64,000 nucleotides of DNA from the NCBI GenBank assembly GCA_039720395.1, contig JBBPBK010000112.1, forward strand, positions 186,001 through 250,000, given 5' to 3'. Shown one piece after another: positions 46,493-59,055 of the stretch. The translations under genes and the position numbers were made by a program. The stretch is from Liquidambar formosana. Taxonomy: Eukaryota > Streptophyta > Magnoliopsida > Saxifragales > Altingiaceae. Position 1 is the first letter of the stretch, and each line of letters starts with the position of its first letter. Below the pieces are notes generated by a model. That model was not told the DNA's origin. It worked only from the letters and a program-made list of their open reading frames with translations, and ran no database searches.

Positions 46493-47175
46493 TAGGGATG
46501 GCAATTTCGCCCCGATCCATAGGGTCCTGACTCGATCTGTACCCGAATGGGTGGGTATTTTTTTATTTTTTCGGGTATCGGGTCGGGTATGGGTATAAAT
46601 TCTAAAGAAATTTCGAGTACGGGTCCGGCATGGATCCCAAAAAGAAAAAACCCGAGACCCGACCCGACCCGATATTTTTACAATATATATATATATATAT
46701 ATATATTTAATGTCCTATGTTTGGAATTTATGGATGGTTTTATGAATATTTGAAACCTATCTTGGTATAGGCTTATGGAGTCCGTTAGAAGGCTCATTAT
46801 GTATTTTTATTGTTTTTTAATCCTTATGTTTGTGTATAATATTTGTGTAATCATATTAAGTATGATCTTATTTAAACAAGATTATATTAGGTGCTAAAAA
46901 TATTTATAAGCTTGGTATATGATTATATGAATGACATATAATAGGTGTAAGTAGCAAAAAATTGGAATTTGGGTAAAAAAAAAAATCCTCACAACAAGGT
47001 GGTTGGGTATGGGCGGGTCGGGCATGGATGGCCCAAGAAAACGGTGGATCGGTGATGGAGTTTAATTCTTCATACCCATCGGGTATCGGGTCGGGCATGG
47101 GTATAAGATATTGAAGATCGGGTCGGGTATAGGGTGGTGTCGACCCGCATCCGACCCGACCCATTGCCATCCCTA
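46493..47175. mobile_element. hAT-type MITE (683 bp)
   Basis: Terminal inverted repeats TAGGGATGGCAAT / ATTGCCATCCCTA and a perfect 8-bp TSD gctaaaag (46485-46492 and 47176-47183) identify a non-autonomous hAT element. Subterminal GGGTCGGGTATGGGT-type repeats lie in both halves, with (TA)n near 46681-46707. No transposase. Confidence 0.93.
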
Positions 47176-49762
47176 GCTAAAAGACCCTTTCTTGGTTTGC
47201 TCAAATTGACTCATAAGACCCAACCAATTTTCTCTCATTTAACTTCAATTGGGCTTTATTTACATCCTAGATATGTTTAGAAAGATCGAATTTCGATTGG
47301 GAAAGCATTTGGGTTGACTTTGTGTACAAACCCAGCTTAGCGACGGTGAGGCACCATGGTTAACCACCTTTGTAAAACCTAACCATGCACCCATGGTTAA
47401 TGATTTTTGTCCTAAAATGCTTAAAAATGTGTTCCCCTTCGAAACACGGTCGTTTTGGCTTTTATTTCGTCAAAATCGAACTTAATTTGAACATTTTAGG
47501 ACTTCTGAAGCAAGAAGGAGTCAAAACCGGAGCGAAATAACGAGAGCCCTCAGGTAACCGTCCAGGGCTAGTTGGTCATCCGAGAGAGTCCGTCCTTAAC
47601 TCAAATTCTAACTTTCTCTCCCTCTTTTGACGGTTTCCTCCGCCATTACAACTTGTTTTCTCTTAGGAGTGTGTAAGTTTAAGTTGTTTGAGCACCAAGA
47701 GAGTCTCTAATAGCCCTAGGATCATTGTTTAATGAATTAATCTTAGCCATTGGTTTAGGAGGTTAGTTCTCTATATAAAGGACATGATATTCAGCACATA
47801 AAGGGAGATTAATTGCACTTTACACTTAGAGAGAGAGGGAGCTACGAGTTTAGAGAGCTAGAAGGACATCAAGAGGAGGTTCTTTAACCCCAAGCAAGCA
47901 AGGAAACAAGGAGTTTGAAGGCAAGGAAGGTTCTACAAGAGGTAAGCACTTCTCTTTAATGCTGAACATGAGTTCTCTCCTTCTTCTTCTATGATAGTTC
48001 TAGTGCATGATATAACTCCCCATGTTAGGATAGTCCAATGTTTTTAGGATGTATTATGAATGATTTTGAGATGCTTTATGGCTTTATATGCTTGATAATC
48101 CCTGGTTTACTAAGGATTGGATAGTATTATTCTTCTTATCCTCTTAAATCATGCACAGTTCATATGTTTAGGTTGCTGTGATTATTATCATGAGTCGATG
48201 CTCCTGTTAGTTAATATATATGATATACATGATATTCATGATGATTTGAGCATGTGTTGGAGTCCTTTCATAGGTTTTTATGCATAGTTGTGAGATTAGG
48301 GTTTCGATAACCCTAAAATCACACAAGTTTCATACAGCATGCTTAGCTTAACTCTGTGAGTAGTTTCTCATCATAGTCATTCTATATATGCTGCATATAG
48401 TTGAATCATGCTAGGTTTGCATTCATGTAGTAGGTTTTATAGGGTTTTTGGAGATATTATCCTTTTCTAAGGATAATTATCCTTTTCGTTAAGTAGGGTT
48501 TTGTATGAGAGCTTTCTGTGATGTGTTTAAGCATGAAATCACTTCTATGGTGTTCTAATATATATATTTTACGTAGGATATGATGATTGCACCTCCCCAT
48601 AATGACTTTTTTACGTAAAATTATCTTAGGATAGTTTTGCTTAAGAAAGCTCGCCGTAGGAAGGCCTATTTTCATATTTTACATAAAATATCATCTTTTT
48701 GGTTAGAATAGACTTAGTTGTCATGTTTATTGATATTATTGGAGTCTCTTATGATTGTTAGTATGTCTTTGGTAGGTTTTTCATGCATGTTAGTCAGGTC
48801 ATTGCATGTAGGATTGAGTAAGGGTCCTTAGTTATTCATTATTCTTGTTGTTTGCATGATAAATGGATAATTTTAGGCCTTGTCATGGTTCTGTCCAGAT
48901 TAGTATATTGCTCTCTTTGCATGGTTTTGAGCACTTGTAAGGGTGCAAACAGGTACAATGCTTGTCCTATTGCAAATAGGATCGCTATTGCTTGAAATTA
49001 CTAATGCTAGGAGCTTTTGCGCTCAGGTAAGTGGGTTTGAAGGTGCCCCAATTCATCTTTCGTTTTCTTTCTTTTCTCTTCTCCCTCCTAGGGTTATTTC
49101 TTAATACGAACACATAGTAATTATCAAGGGTTTCCTTCATTAATAAAATTCTGGTTATTTATCAAGCTTTTCCTCTTGTGGAAGTTTTCAATTTTGGACT
49201 ATTCAATACATTCTCGAATAAAGAAACCTAGGGTTTTTACCATAGGTTTGTATTAGGTTGTAACCCTATTCTTTTCGAACTACGTGGACTTTAATCCGTG
49301 TATTTCGCTGCATGGTACGTAGGCGCTCTTCATGAGGCTCAAGTCCGTCCTAGGATCCAAGTATCCTAGGCTTTTCTTTTCTTTTCTTCTTTTTTCTGTT
49401 TTGTTTTACTTGTTTGATTATGGATGAGATGATTGGATGAAAACATGATATGCATGCTGCCTTGTGATGATATATGTTGATATTTGAGTGAAAAAGATAT
49501 TAAGTTAGCCCAATCAAATTAAGAGACCAACTCGGGCGATGTGGGTGCCTATGGGCTTTGCCCAGAACCTTCTCACGTCGTAACTTAGCCCCCGAATCCA
49601 ATTTTCTGGTTTTAAAGACTTTGCTTTTCCTTTAATGGAGTCATGTGGTTTTGAAAATAAAACATTTTTGTGGTGTTCCTCTTTTCCCTAAAAAATGAGG
49701 TGGCAACTCCTTTTCGTTTGTTGTCTTTTAAACCTCCTTATCTTTTTGACCAAACACCTCTT

Positions 49763-51412
49763 TGTTAGGATTATGCCCTAGAGCCAATCATAGAGATGAT
49801 TGTTTAGGAAATAGGAACAATCATTTGATTTCATTTCTGTATGTCACATTTATTATTGATTTAATAAAAGGGCTTATTCTATTATGTTTATATGTATCAT
49901 TTATATTTACATAATATGTCCATGGAGTTAGAGTTGAGAATATGGAATTACAAAGAATTGTAATTTTGAGACTGTAGATATATCTCTGTACTAAACTCCT
50001 AAAGCATTCCTAGTTGAAGGTTCACTATGATGGACAATAATGAACCATAGGACTAGCACTTGTTAGGTTGACTCTAGAGGAGGATAGCTAGTCTCAAGCT
50101 ATTTGTGTGGAGACACTACAACCAACAAGTGGGTGCCTATTACGAGAATAGGTACACTGAATGTGACCAAAGATATGAGATAAAATAAATAGAGTTTTAT
50201 CCTGCCTGTCAATCAGTTTCTCATTGTTATAGTGGTACAAGTAATCCTTAGACCTGAGACACCATAGTTGTCTTATGCATGTAGCTTTAGAAGTTTGATA
50301 ACACTAAGTGCAAATCCTATTCAGGGGTTTGCAAAGGTGTTCATTGGCCCTACTGCTATGTGTATGAAGGTAAGTGAGTGATCAACAAGGGATCCATCAC
50401 TCTCAGGAAAAAGAGAGAGAATGTCTCATATAGCATTCATAATATAAATCATTAAATCCATGGCCATGGTAGGATGAATATGAAAAGAGTTTCATGAGTT
50501 CATCAATGAGTTGATATCTATGAATGAATATAAAGTAATTGAACTAGGGACTTGATAGACTTCCATGTCCTATAAGTTTAATTAGAGACATTGTGTTGAA
50601 GGAAGGATGCAATTGTAACCTATAAACTATAACAGAAGGGTTCTTTGTAAATGACTATTCACCTCATTAAGGACCACACCATGAGCCATATGCTAGGTGT
50701 TACTCATGGTTAGTAGAAGCCCTAATTGATATAAGTGAGTTATAATCAATTAGGGAATTGGAAGGAGTTCTAATTAGACCCTAAATGGAAAGAGTTCCAT
50801 TGTGCACACCTCGTGCTATTCCTACTACTTGATGATGTGAACCCAATGGGTCACACACTGATCATGCAAGATGAGCTTTAAAGTCTATGAGAGAAAGGGT
50901 ATGAGTGCATAAAGAATAGTTCTTTGAGGCCTATTTATATTTGATATAATTTATAGGGGTTATTGTGCAATTTAGAGAAATTGCATAAAACCCTAATAGG
51001 GTTTCCCCCTAGGGCCAGCCCCCTTAGTGTGGACTATATAAGTCATACTATGATGTGTGACATCATCATAAGTTGAACTCCCCAAGGGCTGGCCAGAATT
51101 TCCAGCCTCCCTCTCTCTCTCTCCTCTCTTCTCCTACACTAGCAACAACAAGGAAAAGGAGGAAAGGACTTAAAGCTCTAGCTAGGTGTGGATACCGTTG
51201 GAGGCAGCACACTTGGGCTGCTCATTCACCGCTGTCCGGAGTCGAAGCTTGGAGCAAAACGGAGAAGACAAAAATTCTGTAAGTGTTCTAACCCTCTTTG
51301 TAGTTAGGGTTTGATTTTGTGTTATGCATAGTTAGATTCGTGGGCTGTAGAATCATAGGAAAAATTTTTATATTCCGCACTTCAATTTTTCCCTCTTGTT
51401 CTATTCCCAACA
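49763..51412 (+). mobile_element. Solo LTR H1 (1650 bp), same family as element F
   Basis: Starts TGTTAGGATTATGCC, ends ATTCCCAACA, with TSD ctctt at 49758-49762 and 51413-51417. Homologous to 52717-54373 and, inverted, to 55420-57047. No internal region. Confidence 0.92.
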
Positions 51413-51452
51413 CTCTTGTGGGCGCTGCGCACTTTCGTGGGTTCACACATTG

Positions 51453-52716
51453 CATAATAAAAGAAATAACTGTAAGCAATAAAGCATATGGGCATTATGG
51501 TAACTCTATTAATTGGTATTCATTAATCTCATTAGGATATGCATAATTTCCAAAATAAATTAAGTCTTAACATTTAAGACATTTAGTTTCAATTAATCAA
51601 ATCAATTGAAACAATTAAAGTCCGCTTTAAACTCTAATATCAAATATTAGGGTTTCATTAATTAAACAAAACAATTTCATTTAATTAAAAATTCTAGATT
51701 TTAATTTACTCCTAAATTGTGTTTTAAACCATTTAAAACATTATAAAATTAATCAATATTAATTAAATAATCAATTTTGGAATTAAATAAAATCAATTCA
51801 TTAATTAATTAGTGCATTACGGTTTCCTACAACCCTAAACCCTAAGTGCATTAACTCTGAACCCTAATTGCAACCTAATGCATTAAATGCCTTATGATTA
51901 GTCAATTAATGACCAATCATTCAAACCCTAGGTTTATACGGTATTAATGATTAGGATTAGGGTTTAATTAATACCACCTAGGATATTAATTACACCTGAT
52001 TAATATGCACTAGTTAGGGTTTCTAAAAACCCTAAACCTTTAACCTATTAAATGCCAATGATTAATTACTAAACCTTTAATGATCATGATTGGTTATAAA
52101 TGACCAATCATTTAACCCTAGGTTAGACACATTAATTACTAGGTTTAGTTATTAATTAATGCATTAATAGAATTAGGGTTTAATTAATATGAATTAAGGT
52201 TTCCTAAACCCTAAACCCAAGACATCATAAATGCAATTAATTTTGCCCTAATAATTAATAACCATGATTGGTCATTTAATGACCAATCATTAAACACTTT
52301 AATTAAGGTAATTAATAGCCTAATTAGGGTTTTAATTAATGAATTAGGGTTTAAGTTATTAATGGGAATTAGGGTTTCCTAAGAAACCCTAAGGCTGCCG
52401 CCACTTTTAGTGGGCTGCTATGGCTAGGCAAGGCTGCCATGGCTTGGCCAGGCCGTGGGAGGCCATGGCTTGCAAAAGGGACTTGAGCTAGGGTGTGGAC
52501 CAAGCCCTTTGGACACGCGTGGGATGGTCCATAGGTCTGTCTTGCTCAAAACAAATTAAGGTTTCAAGAACCCTTGTTGGCGCTACCATGGGAGGACCTC
52601 CAAGGTTACAAACGCAATCAAAACACCATTAAGTTGAATCCTCCATCCAATCCAGCTTTTGTATCATGTCACTACATGATTTACTAAGCTAATTTAAGAG
52701 GATTGGATGATCAAAT
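51453..52716. other. Telobox-rich, AT-rich leader-like sequence
   Basis: About 15 copies of CCCTAA/TTAGGG-type motifs (many as AAACCCTA, the plant telobox) mixed with repeated taatgaccaatcat and ttaattaa. A GC-richer stretch with repeated ggctgcc / catggctt is at ~52392-52480. No gene seen. Confidence 0.6.
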
Positions 52717-54373
52717 TGTTAGTTATATGCCCTACAGCCAATCATGGAGATGATGCTTTGGGGATAAAGAACAATAATAGGATTTCATTTATTGTATGTC
52801 ACATTTATTATTAATTAATAAAGGGCTCTTATTCTATCATGTTTATTCTATTCTTTGTATTTGCATGATATGTCTATGGAGTTATAGTTGAGAATATCAA
52901 ATCACAAAGAGTTGTGATTATGAAACTGTAAATATATCTCTGTAATTAACTCCTAAATCATTCCTAGTTGAAGGTTCACTATGATAGACAATAAGGAACC
53001 ATAGGACTAACACATGTTAGGTTTGCGCTATAGGAGGATAGCTAATCTCAAGCTATTTGTGTAGAAGACACTAAAACTAACATGTGGGTGCCTGTTTAAT
53101 ATAAACAGGTACACTGAATGTGACCAAAGTATTTTGAGATAAACTGAATGGAGTTTTACTTGCCTGTCAATCAGTTTCTCGTAGTTGCAGTGGTACAAGT
53201 AATCCTTAGACCTGAGACACCATGGTTGTCTTATGCATGGAGCCTTAGGTGTTTGATAGCACTGACTGTATATTCCAATGGGCTCTAAAAGGGTGTTCAT
53301 TGGCCCTATTGCTACATGTATGAAGGCATATGTGTGATCAATAAGGAATCTATCACTTCCAGTAAAAGGGAGAAAATGTCTCACATAGCATTTACTAATA
53401 TAACTCATGATAGTCCATGGCCATGGCAGGATGACTATGGAAAGGAGTTTTCATAGTGCATCAATGAGTTGATATTTGTAAATGATTATAAAAGAATTGA
53501 ACTAGGGAATTGACAGACTTCCATATCCTATTAGTTCAATCAGAGACATTGTGTAAGATAGAAGGATGTAATTGTAACCTTAACTGTAACTGAAGGGTTC
53601 TTTGTATGATTTTGTTTCAACTCATTTAGGACCACACCATGAGCCATGCTAGGTGTTACTCATGGTTAGTAGAAGCCCTAATTGATATAAGTGAGTTATA
53701 ATCAATTAGGGAATTGGAAGGTGTTCCAATTAGACCCTTAATGGAAAATGTTCCATTGGGCACACTTTGTGCCATTTCCTACTACTAAATGTTGTGAACC
53801 CAATAGATCACACACCAATATGTAAAGAGGGACTTTAAGTTGTGAGAGAAAGGGCATTAGTGCATTGAGAAAAGTTCGTTAAGGGCTACACTTGCATTTG
53901 ATGTAAGAAGAGGGGTTAAAGTGCAATTTCCCTAAATTGCAAAACCCACTTAGAGTGGGATTCCCCCTAGGGCTGGCCCTAGTGGTGTGGGTTATAAATA
54001 GCACTCTAGCAATGCTATTCACACTACAATCACTCCACTCTCTCTCTAGCCCAAGTTTGAGTAGGCCTCTCTTTCTCCTCTTCTTCTTCTCCATTCTAGC
54101 AAACCCTAAGGAGAACTAGAAGACCAACTTGAAGACTTTTACTTGGTGTGGATACCGTGGAGGCAGGACAATTGTGCTGCTGTATTTTTGCTCTCTTGAA
54201 GATCAATCATTCGTCTTAAGGACCTACTGTAAGTTCTAAACCCTCTATTGTAATTAGGGTTTTATTGTTTTGTATTATATAACAATCAGATTCATGGGTT
54301 CAAGGAATTGAATGAAAATTTTTGTTATTTACTTTCTTTCGCATTCTTGTTTTCTCTAATTTGATTCCTTACA
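52717..54373 (+). mobile_element. Solo LTR H2 (1657 bp), same family as element F
   Basis: Starts TGTTAGTTATATGCC, ends GATTCCTTACA, with TSD caaat at 52712-52716 and 54374-54378. Same family as H1 and the F LTR, opposite orientation to F. Confidence 0.9.
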
Positions 54374-54378
54374 CAAAT

Positions 54379-55405
54379 CATCCCTAATTGATCTAAACAA
54401 TTCTTCAAACAAGAATCTGCCCAGAAAAATCAGCCTACTGTAACAGTTCACAAATCACTCTAAAACCCAGAAAGATTACATTTTTAGGCTACCAAATTAT
54501 TTTTCCTAGTATCCTACATGTCTTAAGAAACTAATGCAAGTGGTTTCATGTAATTTGGAATTCCCTAGCTCAACTTATGAATGAAACTCCATTGATGACT
54601 TTTCTGCAGAAAAACAGCCTGCTGTGTTCTTCAAGAAATAAAACCTTTTTTATTCTTTTTCCATCAAAACTCTTTTGATTATTAAAGAATATGATCTATA
54701 CATTATATATCATGATCCTATAATGATTTTACATCAATTTTACAGAAGTTTCTAATCATAACAATAGCAAGAACCCTAGGGTTCTAAAACCCAAATTCGA
54801 ACATGGTGGTTTTCTCCTTCTTCCTTCTGTTCTAGAATCTTAATCCAATTATTATGCATCTGAATTCTTGGGAACCCTTCCCTACCATGTCTAGAACATA
54901 ACCCAAGTGGTGGCAACCATTTCCATGCCTTCGATCTCCATCAAAAACTCACAATTGTGGCTATTGCATCATTCCCGAGCAAAACTATCTTCCCTGACAG
55001 CCTGTAGTAAAAAATTCATAACTTTCACTACAGAACTCTGATCGACACACCGTTTGTTGGGTTGGAAAGCTCATTCGAAGAGATTTCTAACCATATATGG
55101 CTCAAAAATTTTGGAGAAGAACTCAGATTTCGGCATGCAAGACAAAATGACAGTTTTTCATGGCTACCACGAAAATTGTTATTCTTCTCCAAACTCAATC
55201 CCTATTCAACTCTTGAATATTCCACAGCCCTAAAACATATTTTAGAAGAGGAGTAGAAGAGAAAAACACCTAGGGTTCAATAACCCTAGGTTCGGCCATG
55301 AGGGAGAACACCAATTAAATGCATAAACATGAACCCTAGTTCATTAAACCAATCTATTAACCATAAATTCCAGCCCCATATGTAGTTTGTATTAGGCATA
55401 ATCAT
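54379..55405 (-). other. Leader of element F next to its primer site
   Basis: Non-coding sequence between the primer site and the inserted solo LTR. Only short, motif-free open frames. Confidence 0.5.
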
Positions 55406-55419
55406 GGCTCTGATACTAC

Positions 55420-57047
55420 TGTTGAGAATTGAACTAGAAGGAAAACAAAGTGCAGAATGTAAAATTTTCTTACGATTCCCAGTCCCATGAATCCAATTAT
55501 ACTTAATACAAAACAAAAACCCTAACTACAAAGAGAGTTAGGATACTTACAATTTCACAAAGTCTTCTCCTTTATGCTCCAAGCTTTAATTCTGACAACG
55601 AAGAACGAGCAGTCCAAGTGTATTGCCTCCAATGGTATCCACACCTAGCTTGAGCTTGAAGTCCTTTCCTTCTTCTTCCTTATTGTTGCTAGAGGTGGAA
55701 AAGACAGAGAGAGAGAGAGAGAGAGAAGCCTCCAAGGGGTTGGACGGCTAGGGCTTGGGAGTGCCTCAAGTTATGATGTCACACATCATAACATGATATA
55801 TATATCCCCACTAAAGGGGCCGACCATGGAGAGAAATCCCTTTAGGGTCTTAATGCAATTTCTCTAAATTGCATTATAACCCCTCTAATTTATATCAAAT
55901 ACAAACTTGGCCCTTAAATAACTTTTCTTTAATCACTTATACATTTTCTCTCATAGACTTTAAAGCCCTCTTAGCATGATCAGTGTATGACCCATTGGGT
56001 TCACATCATCAAGTAGTAGGTATCGCATATGTTGTGCACAATGGAACACTTTCCATTAGAGGGTCTAATTAAAACTCCTTTAAATTCCCTAATTGATTAT
56101 AACTCATTTATATCGATTAGGGCTTCTACTAACCATGAGTAACACCTAGCATATGGCTCATGGTGTGGTCTTTAATGAGGTGAATAGTCATTTTCAAAGA
56201 ACCCTTCTTTTATAGTTTATAGGTTACAATTACATCTTTCCATCAACACAATGTCTTCAACTGAACTAATAGGACATGGAAGTCTGTCAAGTCCCTAGTT
56301 CAATTAATTTATACTCATTCATTAATATCAACTCAATGATGAACTTATGGAAACTCCTTTCCATATTCATTCTACCATGGGCCCATGGATTTAATGAGTT
56401 ATATTCAATGAATGCTATATGAGACATTCACTTTCTTTTTCTTGAGAGTGATGGATTCTTTGATGATCACTCATATGCCTTCACACACATAGCAGTAGGG
56501 CCAATGAACACCCTTTCAAACCACCTATAAGGATCTGCACTTAGTGTTATCAAACTTCTAAATCTATATGTATACGGCAACTATGGTATCTCAAGTCTAA
56601 GGAGAAACTGATTAACAGGTAGGTTAAAACTCCATTCAGTTTATCTCATATCTTTGGTCACATTCAGTGTACGTATTCTATAATAGGCACCCACTTGTTG
56701 GTTATAGTGTTTACACACAAATAGCTTGAGACTAGCTATCCTCCTACAGAGTCAGCCTAACAAGTGCTAGTCCTATGGTTCATTACTGTCCATTATAGTG
56801 AACCTTCAACTAGGAATGCTTTAGGAGTTTAGTACAGAGATATATTTACAGTATCAAAATTACAACACTTTGTAATTTTATATTCTCAACTCTAACTCCA
56901 TGGACATATTATGTAAATATAAATGATGCATATAAACATAATAGAATAAGCCCTTTTATCAAATCAATAATAAATATGACATGCATAAATGAAATCAATT
57001 CATTGTTTCTAATCCCTAAACAATCATCTCTATGATTGGCTCTAACA
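55420..57047 (-). repeat. 5' LTR of element F (~1628 bp)
   Basis: Inverted relative to H1 and H2. Its minus-strand start (TGTTAGAGCCAATCAT) lacks about 13-16 bases found after TGTTAG in the other two copies, so the outer end is altered. Its inner end is CTCAACA, followed by the primer site. Confidence 0.8.
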
Positions 57048-58469
57048 GGCCTGACTACATATTTAGACTCCAAAAACGTGTTTGGCTCCAATTTTAAAAT
57101 GGGGGTCATCTATGGAGCCTGTGCAATTTGCTCATAATCATGTGACCTACTTGTTGGTGTGGAATCAATTTTTTGCTCTTTTTCTTTTTCTTTTTTTTTT
57201 TTGCTTTCTTTACAGGTTTATTGGGTGAGACCAGGATTTTGGCATAGCCTATTTACGGAAACATTGTCAAATAGTATGGTTTGTTTGTTTGTTCTTTTTT
57301 TTTTTTTTTTTTTTTTCCAAAGAGAAAAAAAAACTTAAGGGTATCCCAAATCTTATTTCCTACTTCCCACTAAAGTTTAACCTCAAATTAATCGCTTAAC
57401 AATTCATGTGAGATGGCCATGTGAATAGCCATGACTTAGGGGGTAATAGCCACGACTTGATTCATTTTAGTTATTTGTCACTATTTACCTTATTTAAGTC
57501 TCCAAAACTTTTCACCTTGTTTGTTACTATTTATCTTGTTTAGTTTATTGGTCCTTATCAAGTACGACATCTGCATCTCACACTTATCGCTTGCTTTGTT
57601 ACCATACACCTTAGCATAGACACCTATACTTAACTAGATTTCGGAGCACACACAACAAAAAAAAAAAAAAAAAAAGATAATAAAATACAAAGATCTCCCT
57701 AAAAATGAATATGAAAATTTGAATTAGAGTTTATTTAAGATTTCTTGCTTAAATGACATTTTTAACCCTAATTTCCTTTGTCACTTCTAAAATTAATGAG
57801 GCTTTTTAATACTTTTCTCTGTACATTCAACCAGAAGCGAACCCCTTTTATAATAGCACATAGATAGTATAGATACTAACTCTTATATAGATTCAACTGC
57901 AACTAGTAACCCTACTTCCAAAAGCCACAGAAAGAGATCTTGATTATTGGCTTAATTCTATTTGTGATGATTAAAGTCCATCGCAGGGCTATTTAACATA
58001 CTCATACACAAAGTTTCTCACACTATTAGCTATAGGAATGTGTGGAGTAGGAAAAGTAAGAGCACATTGAATGTTCATGTAAGGCGAAGCTTCTACAAAA
58101 TATATTTCCAAAAAAGGATGAAGCCAGATACAAAAAGTTATCAACCTTCATCCACACAAGGTTAGTTTTAAGCTTCTAATATTGTAATAGCCAATATTTC
58201 GATTTACTACTTGGACTACAGAACCTCAGATTATGCATATTATGAACTTATAAACAACTTCCAAAATGTCAAGATAACATAAACATAACATTGTCCGAAT
58301 GATGTTGGATATATGGTTGTTGTACCCTTCCTTTTTTCTCTTTTACTAACATGTTTGTAGCTTGAAAAGGTTGCTAATTCATTACTGTGTTATTGAATAG
58401 TTATTACAAAATAAATATAAAGTATGATATTTTTTGAACAATAATCTCTATAATTTTCATGAGTGTTGC

Positions 58470-58500
<31 letters not shown>

Positions 58501-59055
58501 GGGAATATAGATCGCTAAGGTCACTATACTTATTCTGTATTTGGAAATTTTTTTTATTTATAAATTACTTATTATTTATCAAAGTAGGGATCTCATGGAA
58601 TCACAACAATTCTCCATGTTTTACAAATCTATTATCGGTTTAAAACTACATATCATGTAAGTTATTTTTTAATATTATTATATTTTATTTTTTGATGTAC
58701 AACATAAGAATACCATCAAGAAAACTCGAACCCACATCTATAACAAACCTCACCAGACTTTCAAAACGGCCAAAAGTTGATATCTTCTTATCTTTTCATT
58801 ATATGGCTACAAAGGATGAATGAAAAATACATGAAGGGCAAAAGATATATACATTAAGAAGTTGGGTTTGCAAGACCTGTTTGCATTTGCTTGCTCATGA
58901 CCCCAAAACAAAGAACCCCACCTCTTCTCCATTTCTTTCTTTTTCCTTTTTTTTTTTTTCTCTCCAAATCATGTAAATATATATATAGTCGCCACTAAGA
59001 AGTGGCTGTCCTCTGTTTTTGAGATAAAGGACATGGGTAAAGCAAATTCAATACC
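57048..59055. other. Unassigned AT-rich DNA
   Basis: No gene or repeat recognised. Several poly-T/poly-A runs (about 57188-57201, 57295-57317, 57656-57674). Possibly old insertion relics or native intergenic sequence. Confidence 0.5.

Larger units (their letters stand above)
4314..51447 (+). mobile_element. Element B: full-length nested Tat/Ogre Ty3/gypsy retrotransposon
   Basis: LTR starts at 4314 (TGTCGCACCCC) and the other LTR ends at 51447 (GGGTTCACA). The 5-bp TSD cattg is found at 4309-4313 and 51448-51452. Subtracting six dated insertions (CACTA, four solo LTRs, one hAT MITE, plus one TSD copy each) leaves about 20.4 kb: LTRs of ~3024 and ~2951 bp and ~14.5 kb internal. That size, the tRNA-Arg-like primer site, the archaeal-type RNase H, the intron between protease and RT, and the antisense ORFs near the 3' end together place it in the Tat/Ogre lineage. 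All its ORFs are now broken. Confidence 0.9.
46151..51447 (+). repeat. 3' LTR of element B, split by a hAT MITE and a solo LTR
   Basis: Starts TGTCACACCCC, ends GGGTTCACA, followed by TSD cattg. Without its two insertions it is about 2951 bp. It has a palindrome reduced to 36 bp (47549-47584), a TATA box at 47771-47780, an exon-like segment at 48899-49026, and the ACGTAGG block at 49279-49372. Confidence 0.9.
51453..57047 (-). mobile_element. Element F: 5' LTR and leader of a minus-strand LTR element (host of element B)
   Basis: On the minus strand: an LTR at 57047-55420, directly followed by a primer-site-like TAGTATCAGAGCC (55418-55406; the iMet site is TGGTATCAGAGC, one G-to-A change), then non-coding leader. 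The leader is interrupted by a solo LTR of the same family and then by element B. The 3' end is not in the window. With no coding domain visible, it could be a Copia-type element or a large non-autonomous derivative. Confidence 0.65.

Noticed and set aside
46904..47170. 88-codon frame in the hAT element
   Set aside because: Translation of GGGTCGGGTAT-type subterminal repeats.
51832..52390. Interstitial telomere
   Set aside because: The CCCTAA motifs are scattered and single or double, not a tandem telomeric tract.
55415..57058. actac on both sides of the F LTR as a TSD
   Set aside because: The left copy is part of the primer site next to the LTR and the right copy is six bases off the LTR end; a chance match. 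F is a 5' LTR, not a solo LTR.
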